Origin: Cryobacterium glaciale
GTDB taxonomy: Bacteria; Actinomycetota; Actinomycetes; Actinomycetales; Microbacteriaceae
NCBI RefSeq assembly: GCF_004402535.1
Contig: NZ_SOEY01000026.1
Span: forward strand, 27,476 to 91,475
Reading direction: 5' to 3'
DNA: 64,000 nt
A program made the translations under genes and the position numbers. This document shows, in pieces, positions 1 through 9,394 of this stretch. Numbering within the stretch: position 1 is the stretch's first letter; the number at the start of each line of letters is the position of its first letter. The notes under the pieces were generated by a model. It saw only the letters and a list, made by a program, of their open reading frames with translations. It did no database searches and was not told where the DNA came from.

Positions 1-2166
1 CTCGGTGGTGCCGTCGCGCAGTCGGTCGTGCGCGCCGTACAGGTCAATCACCTCGGGGCTGCCCTGGCGAAGCCCGAGGGATGCCGCCTTCTCCCACTCC
101 TGCACGAAGCGGTGCACGTCGATGAGTTCGGGCGCGTCCGCTCGATCGTGCACCAGCATCGAAAACGCGCCGCCAGCATCGACCGACTGAAGCTGGGCGT
201 AGTCGCCCACCAGCAGAACTTTCGCGCCGGCATTCGCGGCCAGCGCGGTAATCCGATCCAAGGGCAGCGTGCCCGCCAGCGAGGCCTCGTCGATGATCAC
301 GAGCTGCCCGGCCCGGAACGACTCTCCGTGGTCGAGATGGGTCTGCCACCATTTCGCCAGGTTCTCAGTCGTGATTCCGAGGTCCGTCGCCAGCACCGTC
401 GCGGCGGCCGCCGAGGGTGCAAGGCCGACCACAGACCCCGCACCGTGCGCCTCCTCCCATGCCAACCGAAGCACACACATGGCCGTCGTCTTGCCTGCGC
501 CAGCCGGCCCCACGAGCACATCAATCACTCGACCCGAGCCGACGATCGACAACAGCGCCGCGAGCTGGTCGTCTGCGAGCACTCCCCCGCCCGGCAGCTT
601 CGTGCGGGCAGCCGACCGCAGCATTGCCGCCGCGACTCGTGGCCCGGTCGCATCGTTTCCGCGCTCGAGCAGCCGCGTCTCCGCGTCGAGCAACTCGGTC
701 GAGGTAAACACCGTGGAGTGCTTCGGGCGGAAGATCGACGTGCCGTCGTCACGTCGGAAGGCGGCAGGGCTCAAGGCAAGCTCGGGAGGCGTGATGCGCA
801 AGGACGCGCGCTCGGCGGCATCCGTTATGAGCCCGACGACCGCTTCTCGATCGGATGTCGACGCGAATCGGTCCGGCATCGTTTGGCGTGCAGCCTCGGC
901 CGTGAGGTTCCAGTGCCGCCAGGTTGCGCGCTTCTCGCTGACGGCCGTCATCACGCTCAACGCCAACGCATCAATCCCCTCGCGCGGCACGTCTTCTGCG
1001 CGCAGCATGCGCGCAGGCGGGTGAGCGGATGCCGCACTCGCCAACGCCGCCGCGTCGCGCCCAAGCACGAGCCTGGCGCGTTCTCGCCACGCCGCCGTAA
1101 GCTCCGCGAGTGAGTGCACTTGTTTGACCGGCCGGGTGGAAAGCGTGGCCTGCGCGCGCAGCTTCATGATGGTCACAGGGTTCGGACGACGCCCGCGGCT
1201 CGCCACGTATGCCTCGATCAACCGGTCGGTCTCCACATCGATGTGTCGGGACCTCGACGAGAATTCTGCAACGAGCGCTTCTGGAACGACGCTGATCGCC
1301 CATGTGGGATGACGATCCCGGCCCCGCTCCCGCTTCTCCCACTGCACGCCAAGCGATCGCGTGAGCGCGTCAGCGAACAGGGTCTCGTGCAGTTCGGAGA
1401 GCGCCACCACGGCCTCGTGCATCGGCCGGCCATCGAGCGAACGCCACTTGCCGTCGAGCACGGTCTGCACCTTGTTGCTGATCACGACGTGCGTGTGCAG
1501 ATGAGGGTCGCCGGCCCGACTGTCGAAGTGATCGAAGGCCGTCGCGATCAGGCCGGTCACATCCACTTGCGCAACGGCACCGCCCTGCGCCGTCGTGCCG
1601 GTCCGCGTCGCCGCGACCTCGCGCTCCATGAACGCGATCACTTCGGCAACCGCCGCGTGGTGTGCCTCCGCGATGCGCGCCTGCATGGGTGCGTCGGCAA
1701 TACCCCAGAGCACACTGGCCGACTTCGGAATGGAGAACGTGAAGTCGTAGCCGGCGACGGCGCGACGTCGCTTTTCGGCGGGCTCCTCCTTAGCGGATGG
1801 CGACGCAGCGGATGCGCCCTCGCTGTGGTCGTGCTCGACACCGTCCTCACCCCGAGCGGCGGCGGCTCGGGCTGTGGCGGTCCGATAGACCGGGTACGCC
1901 CGCCCGAGGGCCTCGCCAGTGACTGGGTCGCGACCCAACCCGATGAGCAACTGCAACTGTTCCTCCGTAACCACGTCGCCCTCGACAACGAGACCACCGA
2001 GGCCCGGAAGTCCGCTGCCCATCCACCGGCCCGGCGGCGTGCCCTGTGCGGTGTAGTAGCGGGTCAGCGGCGTCGATAGCGAGCGATTTCCGTCGCCGGC
2101 GGCCACGGTGCGCAGCAGATATTTGTACCCGTCGCCGGCACTCATAACCCGCATCGACACCGTCAC
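1..2166 (-). CDS. MobF-family conjugative relaxase-helicase (TrwC/TraA-like), 3' end outside window
   Basis: An open frame of 722 codons runs off the left edge. It begins with the TrwC relaxase domain: a paired Tyr (Y37, Y38) for nicking and a metal-binding HUH cluster (H213, then HLHTH at 222-226). A RecD-like helicase part follows, with Walker A GPAGAGKTT near 552-560 and Walker B IIDEAS near 620. Family members nick oriT covalently and unwind the transferred strand. I chose the GTG at 2166 because GGAGGT lies 7 nt upstream (2174-2179) and the protein then starts VTVSMRVMSAGDGYKYL, as in relatives; an upstream ATG at 2187 lacks a site. It follows the BREX-Shedu-DUF3644 operon on the same strand, far from the transfer genes at 21.5-42 kb. 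No oriT was recognised. The C terminus cannot be judged. Confidence 0.93.
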   Translation of the reverse strand, partial: MTVSMRVMSAGDGYKYLLRTVAAGDGNRSLSTPLTRYYTAQGTPPGRWMGSGLPGLGGLVVEGDVVTEEQLQLLIGLGRDPVTGEALGRAYPVYRTATARAAAARGEDGVEHDHSEGASAASPSAKEEPAEKRRRAVAGYDFTFSIPKSASVLWGIADAPMQARIAEAHHAAVAEVIAFMEREVAATRTGTTAQGGAVAQVDVTGLIATAFDHFDSRAGDPHLHTHVVISNKVQTVLDGKWRSLDGRPMHEAVVALSELHETLFADALTRSLGVQWEKRERGRDRHPTWAISVVPEALVAEFSSRSRHIDVETDRLIEAYVASRGRRPNPVTIMKLRAQATLSTRPVKQVHSLAELTAAWRERARLVLGRDAAALASAASAHPPARMLRAEDVPREGIDALALSVMTAVSEKRATWRHWNLTAEAARQTMPDRFASTSDREAVVGLITDAAERASLRITPPELALSPAAFRRDDGTSIFRPKHSTVFTSTELLDAETRLLERGNDATGPRVAAAMLRSAARTKLPGGGVLADDQLAALLSIVGSGRVIDVLVGPAGAGKTTAMCVLRLAWEEAHGAGSVVGLAPSAAAATVLATDLGITTENLAKWWQTHLDHGESFRAGQLVIIDEASLAGTLPLDRITALAANAGAKVLLVGDYAQLQSVDAGGAFSMLVHDRADAPELIDVHRFVQEWEKAASLGLRQGSPEVIDLYGAHDRLRDGTTE

Positions 2167-2238
2167 CGTGCCCACCTCCGCTTTCATCACGGAGGTGCGC
2201 CGCCTCGATCTGCAAGAGGCGTGGTGGCCTGGGGAGTT

Positions 2239-3309
2239 CTACGAGAACTGCTCAGTCTGAGCCTTGAGGACTGGCGCCTTGCGCAGCAATTCGCGGTACG
2301 CCTCGGCCGTGTCGAGAGCCGCGACCATCCGATCAACCAGCTTCGGACGATAGACGAACTGGCCGAACGCGGGCGAGTACAAACAGAACCCATCCGACTT
2401 CGGCAGCTGCTCCATCGAGCCGCTCCTCACTGGCCCAATCTCCCATCGCTTACGCACCGCGGTGAAGTCATTCACTCCAAATTCGAAGGGGATGCCCGCT
2501 TTCACAGCAGCAGCGGCAGCACTCGGGAGGACTTCATCCCCATGCGCAGCGTCGCGGTACTTCTCCGCGACGATCACGCTGCCTTGTTGGCCAAGGAGAT
2601 CGTGAAGCTCGTCCTCTGTGAGGTCGTCCTGCCTGACAAAGTTCAGTGCCATGTCCGCTTCGGTCTTCGGCCCCTTCATGGGCAGGAGGAGCAGACGGTA
2701 GGCGTATCGCTCGTCACTGCGGACATCTTCTGTCAGCCTGCCCTGGAACTCCGAGATGAAGGTTAAGACCGATTGAGGTAGCCCTCTGCGCAAGTTGCGC
2801 TGCTCGTCGTAACGTGCGGGGCTGAGCGATTGCACGAAGACCGGGAACTTCAATTCGCTGCCGAGCGTCTCGGCTTCACCAAAGCGACGAACAAGCTCGG
2901 CCTCGAAATTGATGATGCAAGCATGCGCTTCCGCTGCGGTTGCGACGAGGACGGAGTCTTGGAACCGGTGCTCGACATGGTTGCGGAGCCCAATGAAGAA
3001 CTCGATGTTAGCTCGGATTGGATCACTCTCCTTGACCTCGAACTTCAAGCACTGCGCAAGGTCCCAAGACTTCTTTGAGCCGTCAGGGTTGCGCTTGAAG
3101 GTACGGCGATTGTCGTTCTCGCGGTAATAGATCTCGGCCTTACGCCGCATACGGTCGGCATGCATGAGGTTCTGCCAGGCAAGGTGGATGTGGACGATGA
3201 AGTCGGAAAAACTCCGCCGGTCTCCTGGCCTGTTGTAGAAGTCGATCGCGACGAGAGCCTGTCGTCGAGCCTCATCCAGTGTGTGCCTCCATGCGGGCGG
3301 ACGCGCCAT
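2239..3309 (-). CDS. DUF3644-type protein, last gene of the BREX-Shedu operon
   Basis: The 356-aa protein begins with a region (about 20-210) matching the DUF3644 pattern as I know it: helices with SFSDFIVHIHLAWQNLMHA, then a YYRE.. stretch and FFIGLRNHVEHR, a HEPN-like R-x4-6-H arrangement (RNHVEH). The C-terminal third is helical with no recognised motif. DUF3644 proteins often sit in defence islands, but their biochemistry is not known to me; the RNxxxH motif hints at a HEPN-type ribonuclease (inference). The ATG lies 5 nt after the Shedu stop, so the two are almost certainly co-transcribed. It is the last gene of the operon; the relaxase starts 73 nt downstream. Confidence 0.75.
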   Translation of the reverse strand: MARPPAWRHTLDEARRQALVAIDFYNRPGDRRSFSDFIVHIHLAWQNLMHADRMRRKAEIYYRENDNRRTFKRNPDGSKKSWDLAQCLKFEVKESDPIRANIEFFIGLRNHVEHRFQDSVLVATAAEAHACIINFEAELVRRFGEAETLGSELKFPVFVQSLSPARYDEQRNLRRGLPQSVLTFISEFQGRLTEDVRSDERYAYRLLLLPMKGPKTEADMALNFVRQDDLTEDELHDLLGQQGSVIVAEKYRDAAHGDEVLPSAAAAAVKAGIPFEFGVNDFTAVRKRWEIGPVRSGSMEQLPKSDGFCLYSPAFGQFVYRPKLVDRMVAALDTAEAYRELLRKAPVLKAQTEQFS

Positions 3310-3314
3310 CTCGG

Positions 3315-4706
3315 TCAGTCTTCCTCGGTCAAAGGTTTGACCGGTGAGAGGAAGTTGCGCAGAAGCCTGAGCCGCTCGAGAATCTCGTCATAAGTGACGA
3401 TGGTCACGCTGCGAGAGTTCGCACGGTAGAGTTCGAACGACTTCTGCCTTGCCGGATCGTCGGCCGAGGGGGTGCGTCCAGCAACGACGAAGCAGGAAAC
3501 TGCGTAGGACTCCAGGTCCCACTGCCGGGAGCTTTCCTTCAACCCAAGAAGGCTCTTGGTCAGGTTGTACGCCTGGTCGAGCACCTGAGTGACCGCACCG
3601 TTCAACTCCTTCGATGGGCCGTACACGCCCTGTCGATACTCGCGAGCATCAAGCAGTTGCGTAGTTGGCTTCTTGATCTCCACCAAAGCGACGTTGTTCG
3701 TGAGCGAGTTCTTGAACAAGTAGTCGGCGATCTTGTCGCCGCTTCCCGACAGCCCACGACCACCGACGCTTGCCCCGGAGCGAACGCTGACCATCGGCAC
3801 GCCAAAGACCTGCTGCAGCGCAAACGCGTTGTCGTCGAAGAAAGTTTGCCAGTAGCGCTCGGTCTTGCGTTCTCCCAATGAATCCGCGTACGCCTCGATA
3901 AGACGATCAAGACTGACAAGCTCGATGTCACGCTTGAGCTGCTGGAACTTCTGAGGTGAACTCGCTGCGATCGCTGCCGACTCGGAAGCAACTGCACCAA
4001 TCAGAGCGTCACGCTCGACTTCACTCAGCTCCTCGATTCCGTCAGCTGCCAGAGCAATTACACGCGAGTCTGGATGTCGCCCGAGAGAGAACTCCATTGC
4101 CGAGAGACCAAGCGTCGCAGCGAGGTCGTTGTGAACGAGGACATCCTTCACTCGGCCTGCGGCTCGATTGCCGCGGTCATTGATCCGGCCTATCTCGGAC
4201 CAGATGGCGGCGAACCGCGACAGGCCGAGGATGAACTTCGTGCCGTCGATCGTGGCGCTGTTCCCGTCGGCAAAGACGATCTCGTCGCACGGAGTGTTGG
4301 CTTCGATCAATCGGATGAGTCGATTGCAGTCCTGGAGCAAGCCCAAGCCGTAAGCGAAGTCCTTTACAAACCCCGGGGCCAGCGTCTCAAGGATCGACTC
4401 CAATTCGGAGTCTTCGTAGTAGTCCTCGAGGAGCGATGTCTCCAAGGTGAGCGTGCAAACCTGCTCATACTTCGGCCCGAGGTACCCACTGTGAGTCGCG
4501 AGCGTATTGATGGGATGAATCTTCACGACTCCCGACTTGGGATCGAAGTCCACCAGCTTCACTCCCTCAGACAGGCGTTGACTCGCTGCTGACTCTTCAT
4601 CAGGCGTCACCGCCGGGATGAAGTATGCCTCGACCCGGCCAGTCGTCGCTGCGGTCCGGACGTCGAGGCGACCGTTGTCAGTCTGGTCATTCCCGAATCG
4701 AGCCAC
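3315..4706 (-). CDS. sduA: Shedu-type (DUF4263) anti-phage nuclease
   Basis: The 463-aa protein ends in a DUF4263/Shedu nuclease domain (about 285-400). Visible are the helix RYWQTFFDDNAFALQQV, a conserved Asp in GDKIADYLF (324-327) and the PD-(D/E)xK signature VALVEIKKP (E343, K345), then a helical stretch. Shedu is a single-protein phage-defence system in which this domain cleaves DNA; the variable N-terminal half (here 1-280) is thought to sense or regulate. It starts with GTG 8 nt after brxL, and the DUF3644 gene follows 5 nt later. It is therefore built into the BREX transcription unit rather than standing alone. Nuclease type: high confidence. Phage specificity: unknown. Confidence 0.88.
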   Translation of the reverse strand: MARFGNDQTDNGRLDVRTAATTGRVEAYFIPAVTPDEESAASQRLSEGVKLVDFDPKSGVVKIHPINTLATHSGYLGPKYEQVCTLTLETSLLEDYYEDSELESILETLAPGFVKDFAYGLGLLQDCNRLIRLIEANTPCDEIVFADGNSATIDGTKFILGLSRFAAIWSEIGRINDRGNRAAGRVKDVLVHNDLAATLGLSAMEFSLGRHPDSRVIALAADGIEELSEVERDALIGAVASESAAIAASSPQKFQQLKRDIELVSLDRLIEAYADSLGERKTERYWQTFFDDNAFALQQVFGVPMVSVRSGASVGGRGLSGSGDKIADYLFKNSLTNNVALVEIKKPTTQLLDAREYRQGVYGPSKELNGAVTQVLDQAYNLTKSLLGLKESSRQWDLESYAVSCFVVAGRTPSADDPARQKSFELYRANSRSVTIVTYDEILERLRLLRNFLSPVKPLTEED

Positions 4707-4714
4707 GCTTGACC

Positions 4715-6886
4715 TCAGTTCCCTTCTGCAGCGGGAGTCAGTGCGTCCAGAATGTAAGTAACGCCGAACGCGCGCACCTGACGGAACTCTTGGCGACTCG
4801 TGCCGAAGTCGAACCAGCCGCCATCGGCCTTCTGGAAGATGTCGAGACCACGCCCAAGGTTGATCCGCCAGCCTCTGTCCGTACGGATCCAGCGGTCGTG
4901 GCCGCCAGGATCCTTCGCCATATCAACCTTGATGCCCTGCTGCGCCGCGCCCTGCACGATGTCGCTGAGCATCCGAAGCTGTTTCGGCTGGTTTTCGGGG
5001 TCAGCGTCAAGAACCGTAAAGAGTCGGAAGGTCACCTCATCGGCCGGGTCCTTCGCCGCCGCGATCGCGGCGAGCAGCTCGACGAGGTTACGTCCCTGGT
5101 GCGCCATGCGGATGTAAGGGTCATGAAGCTCAATCTCGATGGCGCCGGCCAGGTACGGCATGAGCAGCGTGTCGTAGGAAACACCGCGCTGATTCTCTTG
5201 GAAGTCTCGCTGACCTTGGAAAAGCTCCTCCTTCCCAGGTTCCACTTGCGCCACAGTAGCGACAGTGGAGGGACCGACACCCGCTACGAATGGAACACCT
5301 TCGTGAGCCGCGTCCGTTGCCAGTTCCCCGGATGCGCGCCGGTGGTAATTTCCCGGATACTCTTCCTCCTCGAGCGTGGTGACGTTGGACCATTCCCCGG
5401 CCATGCTGTTGTAGCCGAAGTTGACCGGCGCCATGGTCGAGTCCATCCGCAGGATCTGATCCTTGACACGCTTGCGGCCTTCAATCGCGAAGCGCAGCAG
5501 CTCCTCGATCTGCTCAGCGGTGGCATCACCGTGAGGGTATATGAGCTTCATGAGTCCAGAGAAAGTCTTGTGGATGGCGTCACGGTCGCGAGTCGAGATG
5601 TCCGACCCCAGCGTGAAGTGGTGCTGGTAGCGGTCCGAATAGTCGAGGTTGCGCATGGACTTCAGCACTTCTGCAATGTAGTCAACGACAAACCCATACC
5701 CGTCCGAGAACATCTCACTGCGGATCGTGTCGATCTCCCACCCGGGGATATAGAAGTGAAGACGGTCGAGGTATGCCGGGTCGTGGTAGCTCTCGGGCAG
5801 TTCGTCGAAGAGATCGGAGTGCTTGAGCATGTACGGCACAGTGTGCGACGTGTTACCGACGAACACCATCGACGCCTCCGCCCCAAGGGTCTCCACACCG
5901 CGGGAGAATGACTTGTTCGCCATGTAGTTCTTCATGATGTCTACCAGCGCTTTGTCGGTGCGCTTCTTTTTGCCCGCGAACTCGTCAAACGCGACAACGT
6001 CCCAGTACCCGACGAGGCCGAGGCGACCGTTCGCGTTGTTCACGAACAACTTTGGGACGCTCACCTCACCGCCTGAGATCAACATCCCGTGCGGCGAGAA
6101 CTCCGAGTAAATGTGCGACTTGCCCGTGCCCTTGGGACCTAGCTCGACGAGATTGTAGTTGCGTTCGACGAATGGAATCAAACGCACCAGTTGCAGCAGC
6201 TTCGCGCGTCGACCAAACATTTCGGGGTTGAACCCGATCGACTGGATTAGCAGGTCGATCCACTCGTCAGTGGTGAACTCGGCCCGTGACGCGAGGTAGC
6301 CAGCGTAGTCGAAGTTCGACATCTGAATCGGCTTGAGCGATCCGAGGATCCATGGCGAGACCCGCGCATCATCGGAGTGGAAATACTCAACATCGCACAG
6401 GCACCAGACCCCGCCGACGAGCATCTTCTGGTGCGCGTTGACGGTAGCTGAATCGACGACGACACTGCTGATCCCGAGGTTCGCGAACGAGGCCTGATAG
6501 ACGTCATCCTTCTCGTTCAGCGTGACGCTGACCTTGTCGATGATTCGGTAGCGCCCGCGCTCCTTGATCTTTGACTTGACCAACTCTGACTCGTTGCGAT
6601 GCACATAGTGCTGGGCGAGGATGTCGCGGACGCGGTCGATGCCCGCTTGAATCGTCGCCTCGTCGTCGGATGCCGCGTATTGGCCGAGAAGGTACTCCAA
6701 AACGTATGACGGAACGATCGCGTTGCCCTTGACCGCCTTGACGAGGTCCTTGCGAACCACCGCCCCTGCGAAGTGCTCGTTGATCTTGCGGTCCAGCTCG
6801 CTCGGCTGCGCGCCACCCCCAGGGACCGCCGGTGCGAAAGGCTCCTCTGCAGGCGCTGCCGGAGAAAGTTCAATGTCGTCGCTCAT
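4715..6886 (-). CDS. brxL: BREX protein BrxL (AAA+), with an apparent MIT_C-like C-terminus
   Basis: The 723-aa AAA+ ATPase of type 1 BREX has Walker A GPKGTGKSH at 250-258 and Walker B VVAFDEF around 297-303. The N-terminal half (LNEKDDVYQASFANLG, then GGVWCLCDVEY) is typical BrxL. BrxL forms rings and is needed for defence in type 1 systems. Oddly, the C-terminal 170 residues do not show a Lon (S16) Ser-Lys protease region to my eye. They carry GVSYDTLLMPYL, HDPYIRMAHQGRNL and a late HDRWIRTDRGW plus GRGLDIF, which resemble the PLD-like MIT_C domain. The ATG lies 9 nt after pglZ, and the Shedu gene follows after 8 nt. Confidence 0.92.
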   Translation of the reverse strand: MSDDIELSPAAPAEEPFAPAVPGGGAQPSELDRKINEHFAGAVVRKDLVKAVKGNAIVPSYVLEYLLGQYAASDDEATIQAGIDRVRDILAQHYVHRNESELVKSKIKERGRYRIIDKVSVTLNEKDDVYQASFANLGISSVVVDSATVNAHQKMLVGGVWCLCDVEYFHSDDARVSPWILGSLKPIQMSNFDYAGYLASRAEFTTDEWIDLLIQSIGFNPEMFGRRAKLLQLVRLIPFVERNYNLVELGPKGTGKSHIYSEFSPHGMLISGGEVSVPKLFVNNANGRLGLVGYWDVVAFDEFAGKKKRTDKALVDIMKNYMANKSFSRGVETLGAEASMVFVGNTSHTVPYMLKHSDLFDELPESYHDPAYLDRLHFYIPGWEIDTIRSEMFSDGYGFVVDYIAEVLKSMRNLDYSDRYQHHFTLGSDISTRDRDAIHKTFSGLMKLIYPHGDATAEQIEELLRFAIEGRKRVKDQILRMDSTMAPVNFGYNSMAGEWSNVTTLEEEEYPGNYHRRASGELATDAAHEGVPFVAGVGPSTVATVAQVEPGKEELFQGQRDFQENQRGVSYDTLLMPYLAGAIEIELHDPYIRMAHQGRNLVELLAAIAAAKDPADEVTFRLFTVLDADPENQPKQLRMLSDIVQGAAQQGIKVDMAKDPGGHDRWIRTDRGWRINLGRGLDIFQKADGGWFDFGTSRQEFRQVRAFGVTYILDALTPAAEGN

Positions 6887-6895
6887 CAGCAGTCC

Positions 6896-9394
6896 TTAGA
6901 AGTCGAAGTCCGAGGTGAAGGAACGCTTGATCGTGTACGGCGCGCTCTTGTACTTCTTCCAGGAGCCAGTACCCGGGATTGGCTGTTCGAGACGGAACTC
7001 GATTGCCTGGTTGTTGGCCTCTTCCGCGTCCTTACTGAGCAGCAGTCGCACAGTCTGGAACCGGTCGCGCCCTTCCTTGCTCTCGGTATCGAACAGCAGC
7101 TCGGGTTGGTTCGAGATCAACATGTCGCCGAAGTACAGGCCCGCCCGCAGATTCCGAGCCGTGCGCTGGTCTGTCACTGGCATCGACTGGTACAACTTGA
7201 TCACGACCTGGCCGGTGGTTACCTTGTTAGTCTCTGGGTGGATGTCCACGTTGACCGGCTCGACCGTATCAGAGCGTCCCTTGTTGATCGTGATCACCGG
7301 AATCACGATTTCCTGCAAGGACGCACCACCATGCACGAATTGGAACCCGGCGCCAGGCTTAACGATGCGACAGATCGAGTTTGGGATCTGGACTTCAAGA
7401 TCGCTAATGAGTCCAAGCTGCTCGGGTAGGAACTTTCGGAACGCCGGGTCATCCTTGAGGCCACGCCCAAGCACGTAGCGACGGTTCTCGACCATGATTG
7501 CGTCGCCCTGCGGCTTGACGGTGAGGTTGAACTGCGGTGGCAGTTTGCTCTCTTGGTAGAGGAACCCATGGTCGGCCGTGACGAAGATGTTCGTCGCGTT
7601 CGCGCTGGCGAGCGCTTTCACGATCCCGACGAGTTCCTCAATCGCATCGGCGGCGGCCTTGAACGTACGGTGCTCGGAGACCGCCTTGTCACCAGTCGCA
7701 TCGATGGTGTCGTGGTAAACGTAGAGCACCTGGTTCGCCCCGTAGAGGTCACGCCGTTCAGCGGGCTTCATCTTCAAGAAGTCCTTGGCCTGGATGGCGG
7801 TTCCACCAACGGCAGCGAGGATCTTGCTCCGGTTGTTCGTGCCGTCCGAGCGCTGGCCATCGACCAGTACCGGGTCACCGTTTTCTGAGTGCGCGAGCGT
7901 CTTGTGCGGTAGCAGCGATGCCATCCCAAGCTGGGTATAGCTCGGGAGCACCCCGATCATCGCCTCGATCTCGGCTTCGAACTTGTTCTCACCACGAATG
8001 CGTGAGTGCAGCTCGTGGGCGACCTCGTACCGCATGGCATCCGAGATCACCACGACGGCCTTCTTCCGTCCGCCGCGCACAATCGGCGCGACGTACTGGC
8101 TGTAGAACGAACTCTGCGAGATTACCGAGGGCGTCCTCCACCGCTCCACCACATCTACCTGGCTCTGCCAACTCGTGCCTAGCTTGAACAGGAAGTCGGT
8201 GACGTAGGCGTTCTCGACCTGCTCGGTCAGCATCTCGAGCGGCTGCTTGAACTCCGCCGTCTGCACCGCGTACGTGTACTGGCGGTACAGCTGGTCAATC
8301 CGATAGAGGTCATCGCGGTATCGAGTGATTCCCTCATCGAAGCTGGACACGTCGAGCCGGGTGGACCTGATCGCCGGGATCAGCTCCGCAGCAGCGCTGA
8401 GCGCGGCATACAGTGTTGCGTAATCTTCGAACCACACGCTGTCACGGCGTCGAGTTCGGATCGTCTCGGCGAGGTCGCGAGCTGACATCGTCTGGGCAGA
8501 GATTCCGCCGATCAATCGACGGATGATCTCCTTCTCGCCCGCATCGAAAGTGTCCGTGGCGACAAGATCAATCAGCGACGCCGAGGATGCTTCGTCGGCG
8601 TAGTCAAGGTCCTTCTCAGCCTGCTTGGCAAGCGTCTTCAACGCGCTGGTGCTCTGTCGGTTGTCGCGGAAACTGCGGAAGTCGATCTCGAGGTTGCGTG
8701 CCGCGTTCGACGTCGACGCGGCGAAACCACCCTGGGCTTGCTTGAACATCCAGAGGACACAACCGGCCATGCTCGGCGAATCAGATTCGTAGCCGTAGAT
8801 CTTCTCCGCTCCACCCCAATGAAAGTTGGCCAGATCCTGCTCGACGAGTGCGTCGTAGCCGGAAGCCTCATCGCTTGCGTGCTGGATCAAGAGTGTGCGA
8901 GTGAGTTCCGAGAAGCTGTGTTCCTTCTGCCCAAGCACGACGGCGCACATCTTGGCCTGCACCGTAACAAGGTCTTCTCCGTCGCGGAGCAGGGCTTTGA
9001 GCTTGGCTACCGACTTGGCATTGCCGAAGAACGTTTTGTGCGCAGCGATCAGCTCGTCGGCACCGGGTGCGGCGATACCGAGATCTGTCCGCATCAGCGC
9101 ACCTCGGTCGGCACTAAAGGCGCCGTATGCCAACTCCAAGTCGAGCAACCAGTTGTCTGCCCCCTCGGCCACGAAACCAGGGCGATACAGCAAGAACTTC
9201 GCTGATGGCTCTTCCCGCAGCACCCGGTACTTGATCGCAAACTCATCGTTCGCGACGCGCAGCGCTGTCACGTCGGGCGGAGTCTGCGCGTCGAGATCGT
9301 CGGCGTAGCTGCCATCAGGGTCGCGCCAGATCACCAGCCTGTGCCGGTCGAACCGTGCGGCAAGGTGCTCTTTGATTGAAGCCACTTTGCTCAC
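6896..9394 (-). CDS. pglZ: BREX phosphatase-superfamily protein PglZ (BrxZ)
   Basis: The 832-aa protein has the alkaline-phosphatase-superfamily core of PglZ: VVVISDAMRYE (451-457) supplies the metal-binding Asp, YVYHDTIDA lies near 560, and FVTADHGF (606-611) carries the His/Asp ligand pair. PglZ is the signature protein of all BREX types and is thought to work with PglX in host DNA methylation and phage exclusion. It begins with GTG, and the GTGA sequence overlaps the pglX stop by 4 nt, implying translational coupling. Length and order match type 1 BREX. No disruption is visible. Confidence 0.95.
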   Translation of the reverse strand: MSKVASIKEHLAARFDRHRLVIWRDPDGSYADDLDAQTPPDVTALRVANDEFAIKYRVLREEPSAKFLLYRPGFVAEGADNWLLDLELAYGAFSADRGALMRTDLGIAAPGADELIAAHKTFFGNAKSVAKLKALLRDGEDLVTVQAKMCAVVLGQKEHSFSELTRTLLIQHASDEASGYDALVEQDLANFHWGGAEKIYGYESDSPSMAGCVLWMFKQAQGGFAASTSNAARNLEIDFRSFRDNRQSTSALKTLAKQAEKDLDYADEASSASLIDLVATDTFDAGEKEIIRRLIGGISAQTMSARDLAETIRTRRRDSVWFEDYATLYAALSAAAELIPAIRSTRLDVSSFDEGITRYRDDLYRIDQLYRQYTYAVQTAEFKQPLEMLTEQVENAYVTDFLFKLGTSWQSQVDVVERWRTPSVISQSSFYSQYVAPIVRGGRKKAVVVISDAMRYEVAHELHSRIRGENKFEAEIEAMIGVLPSYTQLGMASLLPHKTLAHSENGDPVLVDGQRSDGTNNRSKILAAVGGTAIQAKDFLKMKPAERRDLYGANQVLYVYHDTIDATGDKAVSEHRTFKAAADAIEELVGIVKALASANATNIFVTADHGFLYQESKLPPQFNLTVKPQGDAIMVENRRYVLGRGLKDDPAFRKFLPEQLGLISDLEVQIPNSICRIVKPGAGFQFVHGGASLQEIVIPVITINKGRSDTVEPVNVDIHPETNKVTTGQVVIKLYQSMPVTDQRTARNLRAGLYFGDMLISNQPELLFDTESKEGRDRFQTVRLLLSKDAEEANNQAIEFRLEQPIPGTGSWKKYKSAPYTIKRSFTSDFDF

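Noticed and set aside
28..2079. Two long plus-strand open frames opposite the relaxase
   Set aside because: They are antisense to a continuous MobF relaxase frame with intact HUH and Walker motifs, have Arg/His-rich low-information translations and lack ribosome-binding sites.
4625..5911. 428-codon plus-strand frame opposite brxL
   Set aside because: It is a shadow of the high-GC third-position pattern of brxL; no motif or start signal.
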